Assembly (NCBI GenBank): GCA_003136615.1
Contig: PLFA01000153.1
Span: 82,029-99,221, forward strand
Source of the DNA: Caulobacteraceae bacterium
GTDB lineage: Bacteria; Pseudomonadota; Alphaproteobacteria; Caulobacterales; Caulobacteraceae
DNA length: 17,193 nt
Reading direction: 5' to 3'
A program made the position numbers and the translations under genes. Below are positions 13,496-17,193 of the stretch, piece by piece. The notes below the pieces were generated by a model. That model was not told where the DNA came from. It saw only the letters and a program-made list of their open reading frames with translations, and made no database searches. Each line of letters starts with the position of its first letter. The stretch's first letter is position 1.

Positions 13496-14065
13496 TCAGT
13501 TCTGGCCGAAACCGCCTGCTCCCGTCGCCGCATTGGGCCCGCCGGGAGGCTCGGCGCGGTCCTGGTAGGCGCCCGGACCGCCTCCCGGGCCGCCTTGGCC
13601 ATCCTGCGCGCCCATGACGTCGAAGGCGTGCTGCTGGTCGGGACTGAGCTGAGCGTAGAAGGCCTTGGTAGCCTGGACGCGGCTGAGCATGATCCGGCGC
13701 ATTTCGTCCATCTGGCTCATCATCATGTCCATGCGCTCCGGCGTCGTCATGGCGCGCGCGGCCTCCTGATCATGGCGCATCTTCTGCTCCATGCCGGGCG
13801 GCGGAGCGACAGCCTGAACGAAGCTGTTAAGCGCGACGTCCTGGTCGGGACGCAGCCGGAGCCGCTGTCGGAGCTGGCGGGCCATGTCGCTGGGCGAAGG
13901 CGTGGGCGGCGGGCCATAGTCATCGGACTGTGGCGGCGGCCCATATGACGGCGGACCGCTTTGCCCATAACCCTGGGGCCCATAACCCTGGGCGAGCGCG
14001 GCGCCGGCGAGACAGAACGAAAGGCCGAGGCCGGCGATGGCCAGGCGATGGGGGATTTTGGTCAT
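13496..14065 (-). CDS. Spy/CpxP-like periplasmic protein (LTxxQ family)
   Basis: A 189-residue exported protein. A signal peptide is clear: a basic start, a hydrophobic core, and cleavage likely after ALA at residue 25. The mature part opens with a Gly/Pro/Tyr/Gln-rich linker (about 27-58). A helical, Met-rich and charged region follows, bearing two LTxxQ-like motifs, LRPDQ (71-75) and LSPDQ (140-144), the hallmark of the Spy/CpxP family. The tail (about 152-189) is Gly/Pro-rich and probably disordered. Spy is an ATP-independent periplasmic chaperone and CpxP an envelope-stress inhibitor; the Met-rich helices (MDMMMSQMDEM) might also bind metal. It lies between ccmB and ccmC on the same strand with 86- and 55-base gaps and has a candidate promoter of its own. 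Family assignment is good; its role in cytochrome maturation is inference. Confidence 0.75.
   Translation of the reverse strand: MTKIPHRLAIAGLGLSFCLAGAALAQGYGPQGYGQSGPPSYGPPPQSDDYGPPPTPSPSDMARQLRQRLRLRPDQDVALNSFVQAVAPPPGMEQKMRHDQEAARAMTTPERMDMMMSQMDEMRRIMLSRVQATKAFYAQLSPDQQHAFDVMGAQDGQGGPGGGPGAYQDRAEPPGGPNAATGAGGFGQN
13964..13992. repeat. 14-base tandem direct repeat inside the Spy-like gene
   Basis: CCCATAACCCTGGG occurs at 13964-13977 and again at 13979-13992, a period of 15 bases. On the minus strand this encodes a repeated YGPQG unit in the low-complexity linker after the signal peptide. It is in frame and could expand or contract by slippage. Confidence 0.6.
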
Positions 14066-14101
14066 AGATTAAAGACTCTCCACTCAGCCGTCCCCACCCT
14101 C

Positions 14102-14129
14102 AGAATAGACTAACGCCTTTCCGCGACAA
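14102..14129 (-). promoter_or_regulatory. Candidate promoter for the Spy-like gene
   Basis: On the minus strand TTGTCG (complement of 14124-14129) and TATTCT (complement of 14102-14107) are separated by 16 bases, a fair sigma-70-type match. A transcript would start near 14095, leaving about 30 bases with a GGAGAG ribosome site before the ATG at 14065. This would let the gene be expressed apart from ccmAB. Confidence 0.3.
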
Positions 14130-14151
14130 AGCGTCTCATGCGGGCGCTTCT

Positions 14152-14817
14152 TTAGGACGCCGCGTTTCGGCAGGCGCCGGCCATGGCGAAAGGCGTGAGG
14201 GCGGCGGCGGCCAGGGCGTAGGCGGCGAGAAGGCTGAAGGGCGTCAGCCAGGGAAGGCCATTCTGAAAGTTGTCGATGGCCGCGCCGCCGAAGATTACCG
14301 GCGGGGTGAGCAATGGCAGGACGATGACGGCGATGAGCAGGCCGCCACGTCGGCTGGCCAGGGCCAAGGCGGCGCCGGCTCCGCCCAGAAAGGCGAAGGC
14401 AAGCCCGCCAAGCGCGGCGGCGGCGGCGATGATCGGCGCCGCGGCCGGCTTCGCGCCCAGCGCGATGGCCCCGATCGGCGCGGCGAGAGCCAGGGGCGCC
14501 CCGGTGACAAGCCATTGGGCCAGGCACTTCACCGCCGCCACCGCTTCCAGAGGGAGGGGCCCCAGACTCAGCAGATCCAGCGCGCCGTCCTCGAAATCAG
14601 GCTCGAACATCCGGTCGAGGGAGAGGAGGCTCGCCAGGGCCAGAAGCACCCAGGCCGCGCCCGCCGCCACCCGCGCCAGGCGGGCGGGCTCCGGCCCGAG
14701 GGACAGGGGCAGCATGACCACGGCCGCGGCGAAGAAGCCGAGGGCCAGGAGCGGACCGCCGCCCCGCGCCCAGGCCAGGGCCAGCTCCCGTCGTAGGAGG
14801 ACCATGAGGAGCCTCAC
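14152..14817 (-). CDS. ccmB: Heme exporter protein CcmB (ABC permease)
   Basis: A 221-residue membrane protein with six hydrophobic helices, the normal CcmB size. It begins with VLLRRELALAWARGG, the typical amphipathic start, has FEPDFEDGALDLL (about 71-83), the usual CcmB signature, and has GLPWLTPFSLLAAYALA near the C-terminus. CcmB forms the membrane part of the CcmA2B complex, whose ATP hydrolysis releases holo-CcmE from CcmC and CcmD. The start is GTG 14815-14817, overlapping the ccmA stop by 4 bases (GTGA), so ccmA and ccmB are translationally coupled. The Ala/Leu content is very high, reflecting genomic GC. The Spy-like gene follows after 86 bases. Confidence 0.93.
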   Translation of the reverse strand: MRLLMVLLRRELALAWARGGGPLLALGFFAAAVVMLPLSLGPEPARLARVAAGAAWVLLALASLLSLDRMFEPDFEDGALDLLSLGPLPLEAVAAVKCLAQWLVTGAPLALAAPIGAIALGAKPAAAPIIAAAAALGGLAFAFLGGAGAALALASRRGGLLIAVIVLPLLTPPVIFGGAAIDNFQNGLPWLTPFSLLAAYALAAAALTPFAMAGACRNAAS

Positions 14818-15455
14818 GCGCCGACCCTGATCTGTCGCGCCGGGATCGGCAGGGGATCATGGACAGCGGCGAGGATCAGGCCGCCGCGAGCCAGATGCTC
14901 CCCCATGATCTGGCCGAAAAGCCTACGGGACTCCGCATCCAGGGGCGAGAGGGGCTCATCGAGAAGCCAGAGGGCCCGTGGGCTGGCGATCAGTCGCGCC
15001 AGGGCGAGGCGGCGCCTCTGGCCTGCGGAGAGGACGCGAACAGGGAGATTCAAGAGGCGGGTGAGACCCATCCGCGCCGCCGCGTGCTCAGCGCTCGCAC
15101 GGTCGCCACCGGTCCAGAGCACCTGAAACTCCAGCTCCGCCCCCGCGGCGCGCGCGCCCTTGAGCCCATCCTGGTGGCCGACCAGATGGCAGGCCTCACG
15201 TCGGGCGTCGTCGTTTGGCAGATCTCCACGCACGCCCTCGAACCGCACTGTCCCGGCCAGGGGCGCGGTGAGGCCCGCCACCACGCGCAGTAAGGTCGTC
15301 TTCCCCGCCCCATTGGCCCCGGTGAGGGCCACGGCCTCTCCCGCGACAACGCGGGCGCTCAGCTTCGAAAAAAGGATGCGCTCGCCCCGCTGCACGGCGA
15401 GGTCGTCCATGTCGACAGCTCTGATCACGCGCGGGTCCGGCGAAGCCTGAGGCAT
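14814..15455 (-). CDS. ccmA: Heme exporter ATPase CcmA
   Basis: A 213-residue ABC ATPase, the usual CcmA length. Walker A is GANGAGKT (46-53), the Q-loop glutamine is in LVGHQDGLKG (Q95), the signature is LSAGQ (142-146), Walker B is ALWLLDEP (161-168), and the switch histidine is H199 in AAVHD. The GHQDGLK and LSAGQRRR variants are typical of CcmA. It powers the CcmABCD complex at the cytoplasmic face of the inner membrane. ATG 15455 is used; the ribosome site is poor, and a later in-frame ATG at 15410 would drop the non-conserved first 15 residues. It is the first ccm gene of this run, divergent from acnA across a 221-base intergenic region. Confidence 0.95.
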   Translation of the reverse strand: MPQASPDPRVIRAVDMDDLAVQRGERILFSKLSARVVAGEAVALTGANGAGKTTLLRVVAGLTAPLAGTVRFEGVRGDLPNDDARREACHLVGHQDGLKGARAAGAELEFQVLWTGGDRASAEHAAARMGLTRLLNLPVRVLSAGQRRRLALARLIASPRALWLLDEPLSPLDAESRRLFGQIMGEHLARGGLILAAVHDPLPIPARQIRVGA

Positions 15456-15625
15456 GCCGCGTGGTTAGAGGGGACAGGAGAAGGCGGCAAGCGGATGGCC
15501 CAGGGAGGCTTCCGGCTGCGCCAAGTGGACGCGCCGGGGCCCTGGAGCTAAGAGAAGCGCGGCCGCACGGGGACGACGCCGCGCGATGAGGACGCTGTGG
15601 GTCCTGATCGGCATGCGCGCGATCC

Positions 15626-15643
15626 TCCGAACCGATTTTCGGA
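15626..15643. promoter_or_regulatory. Inverted repeat in the acnA upstream region
   Basis: TCCGAA (15626-15631) and TTCGGA (15638-15643) form a perfect inverted repeat with a 6-base centre, ending 33 bases before the acnA start. It could be an operator half-site pair or a leader hairpin. The remaining 221 bases between ccmA and acnA show no gene or clear promoter to me. Confidence 0.3.
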
Positions 15644-15676
15644 CGGCCTGGACCGTGAAGAAAAGGACTTCCCATC

Positions 15677-17193
15677 ATGCCATCGCTAGACAGCTACCAA
15701 ACCCGCCGCGCCCTCGCGGTCGGCGAAACGACCTATGACTATTACAGCCTGCGCGCAGCTGAAGACGCCGGGCTGTCCGGCATCGGCGCCCTTCCCGTCT
15801 CCATGAAGGTGCTGCTGGAGAATCTGCTGCGCCACGAAGACGGCAAGGCGGTGCGCAAGGCGGACATCGAGGCCTTCGCCGCCTGGCTCGAAAACAAGGG
15901 CGCGGCCCAGCACGAGATCAGCTTTCGCCCGGCGCGGGTCCTGATGCAGGATTTCACGGGTGTGCCCGCGGTGGTCGATCTGGCCGCCATGCGCGACGCG
16001 CTCGCCAAGCTCGGCGGCGATCCGCAGAAGATCAATCCGCTGAACCCCGTGGATCTGGTGATCGATCACTCCGTCATGGTGGACTATTTCGGCACGCCCG
16101 AGAGCTTCGCGGAAAATGTGGCCCGGGAATATGAGCGCAATATCGAGCGCTATCGCTTCCTGCGCTGGGGCTCGTCGGCCTTCAATAATTTCCGTGTCGT
16201 GCCGCCCGGCACCGGCATCTGCCACCAGGTCAATCTGGAGCATCTGGCCCAGACCGTCTGGACCCAGGCCGCCGAAGGCGAAAACACCCTGGCTTACCCG
16301 GACACTGTCGTCGGCACCGACAGCCACACCACCATGGTCAATGGCCTTTCAGTCCTGGGATGGGGCGTGGGGGGCATCGAGGCGGAGGCGGCCATGCTGG
16401 GTCAGCCGATCCCCATGCTGCTGCCGGAGGTCATCGGCTTCCATCTCACCGGCGCCCTGCCCGAAGGCGCCACGGCCACCGATCTTGTCCTGACCGTCAC
16501 CCAATTGCTGCGCAAGCGCGGCGTCGTGGGCAAGTTCGTGGAATATTTCGGCGAAGGGCTAGATAGCCTCACGGTGGAAGATCAGGCGACCATCGCCAAT
16601 ATGGCCCCTGAATATGGCGCCACCTGCGGCTTCTTCCCGGTGACCCGCGCCACCATCGACTATCTGGCGGCGACGGGCCGGGCGCCCGAACGGGTGGCTC
16701 TGGTGGAGGCCTATGCCAAGGAACAGGGCCTGTGGGTCGAGCCCGGCATGGCGCCGCCCGTTTTCACCGACACCCTGGAGCTCGATCTCTCCACCGTCCT
16801 TCCCTCCCTGGCTGGCCCCAAGCGGCCGCAGGACCGGGTGCTTCTCAGCGATGCGGCGGCGAGCTTCAGCCACGCCCTCTCAAGCGAGTTCGGCAAGACC
16901 GAAGAGACGGCGCCGGTGCGCGTCGGGGTCGAGGGGGCGGGCCACGATGTGGGCAATGGCGATGTGGTGATCGCCGCCATCACCTCCTGCACCAATACGT
17001 CCAATCCCAGCGTCCTGATCGCCGCCGGCCTTTTGGCCCGCAACGCCGTGGCCAAGGGTCTGAGCGTCAAGCCCTGGGTGAAGACATCCCTGGCGCCCGG
17101 ATCGCAGGTGGTGACCGACTATCTGGACAAGGCGGGCCTCACCGCGCCGCTGAACCAGCTGGGCTTCAATCTGGTGGGCTATGGCTGCACCAC
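15677..17193 (+). CDS. acnA: Aconitate hydratase AcnA, N-terminal part (3' end outside window)
   Basis: The gene runs off the right edge after about 505 codons of an expected ~890-900. ATG 15677 has AGGA nine bases upstream. The sequence follows aconitase A/IRP type: RVLMQDFTGVPAVVDLAAMR, DLVIDHSVMVDYF, NFRVVPPGTGICHQVNLEHL, VVGTDSHTTMVNGLSVLGWG and GKFVEYFGEG. The first [4Fe-4S] cysteine is C438 in ITSCTNTSNP. The second is C504 in GYGCTT, cut at the window edge; the third is expected three residues later. AcnA interconverts citrate and isocitrate in the TCA cycle in the cytoplasm. It is divergent from ccmA, a neighbourhood I recall from Caulobacter relatives. No frameshift is seen in the visible part. 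Confidence 0.96.
   Translation, partial: MPSLDSYQTRRALAVGETTYDYYSLRAAEDAGLSGIGALPVSMKVLLENLLRHEDGKAVRKADIEAFAAWLENKGAAQHEISFRPARVLMQDFTGVPAVVDLAAMRDALAKLGGDPQKINPLNPVDLVIDHSVMVDYFGTPESFAENVAREYERNIERYRFLRWGSSAFNNFRVVPPGTGICHQVNLEHLAQTVWTQAAEGENTLAYPDTVVGTDSHTTMVNGLSVLGWGVGGIEAEAAMLGQPIPMLLPEVIGFHLTGALPEGATATDLVLTVTQLLRKRGVVGKFVEYFGEGLDSLTVEDQATIANMAPEYGATCGFFPVTRATIDYLAATGRAPERVALVEAYAKEQGLWVEPGMAPPVFTDTLELDLSTVLPSLAGPKRPQDRVLLSDAAASFSHALSSEFGKTEETAPVRVGVEGAGHDVGNGDVVIAAITSCTNTSNPSVLIAAGLLARNAVAKGLSVKPWVKTSLAPGSQVVTDYLDKAGLTAPLNQLGFNLVGYGCT

Noticed and set aside
12898..13617. 239-residue plus-strand frame across ccmC and the Spy-like gene
   Set aside because: Antisense to conserved ccmC; no domain recognised.
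13964..13992. Possible start of a CRISPR-like or minisatellite array
   Set aside because: Only two 14-base units with a one-base gap, explained by a repeated five-codon unit in the Spy-like protein.

Overview
The window is high-GC DNA, densely packed with genes on both strands. It looks like an alphaproteobacterium, probably Caulobacterales (Caulobacter/Phenylobacterium-like). The reasons are a large TonB-dependent receptor, an orphan ExbD, a CobW-family GTPase close to a WD40 protein, and System I cytochrome c maturation genes (ccmABCD) divergent from acnA. The genus is an inference from gene content and layout; there is no rRNA or other marker here.

Left part (1-2842): the 3' end of a YceI-family gene is followed closely by a thiamine-diphosphate enzyme of the acetolactate synthase/benzoylformate decarboxylase type. 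This converges, with a 4-base overlap, on an extended short-chain dehydrogenase resembling dihydroflavonol 4-reductases. Middle part (3033-9775): a TonB-dependent receptor comes first. Next is a roughly 300-base stretch holding a possible 31-residue leader ORF and a good intrinsic terminator. A MATE efflux pump and a CobW/COG0523 metallochaperone GTPase with a His-rich loop follow as a tight pair. Then come an orphan ExbD on the opposite strand and a cytoplasmic WD40-repeat protein. Several of these families are linked to metal homeostasis and energised outer-membrane import, so this part may be a metal-acquisition neighbourhood.

Right part (9781-15455, all minus strand): read in the direction of transcription, ccmA-ccmB, a Spy/CpxP-like periplasmic protein, ccmC-ccmD, and then a DUF3830 (cyclophilin-like) protein, a DAO-family FAD oxidoreductase and a BASS-family transporter. 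The ccm genes export or handle heme for cytochrome c maturation. The last three genes look like an uncharacterised uptake-and-oxidation unit placed where one might expect ccmG/dsbE. The window ends inside acnA (aconitase), transcribed away from ccmA.

No tRNA, rRNA, CRISPR array, insertion sequence or prophage gene was seen. The most interesting items are the DUF3830/FAD oxidoreductase/BASS operon, the MATE leader with its terminator, the CobW/ExbD/WD40 neighbourhood, the Spy-like gene inserted in the ccm operon, and a one-residue insertion in the tryptophan-rich heme-handling motif of CcmC.
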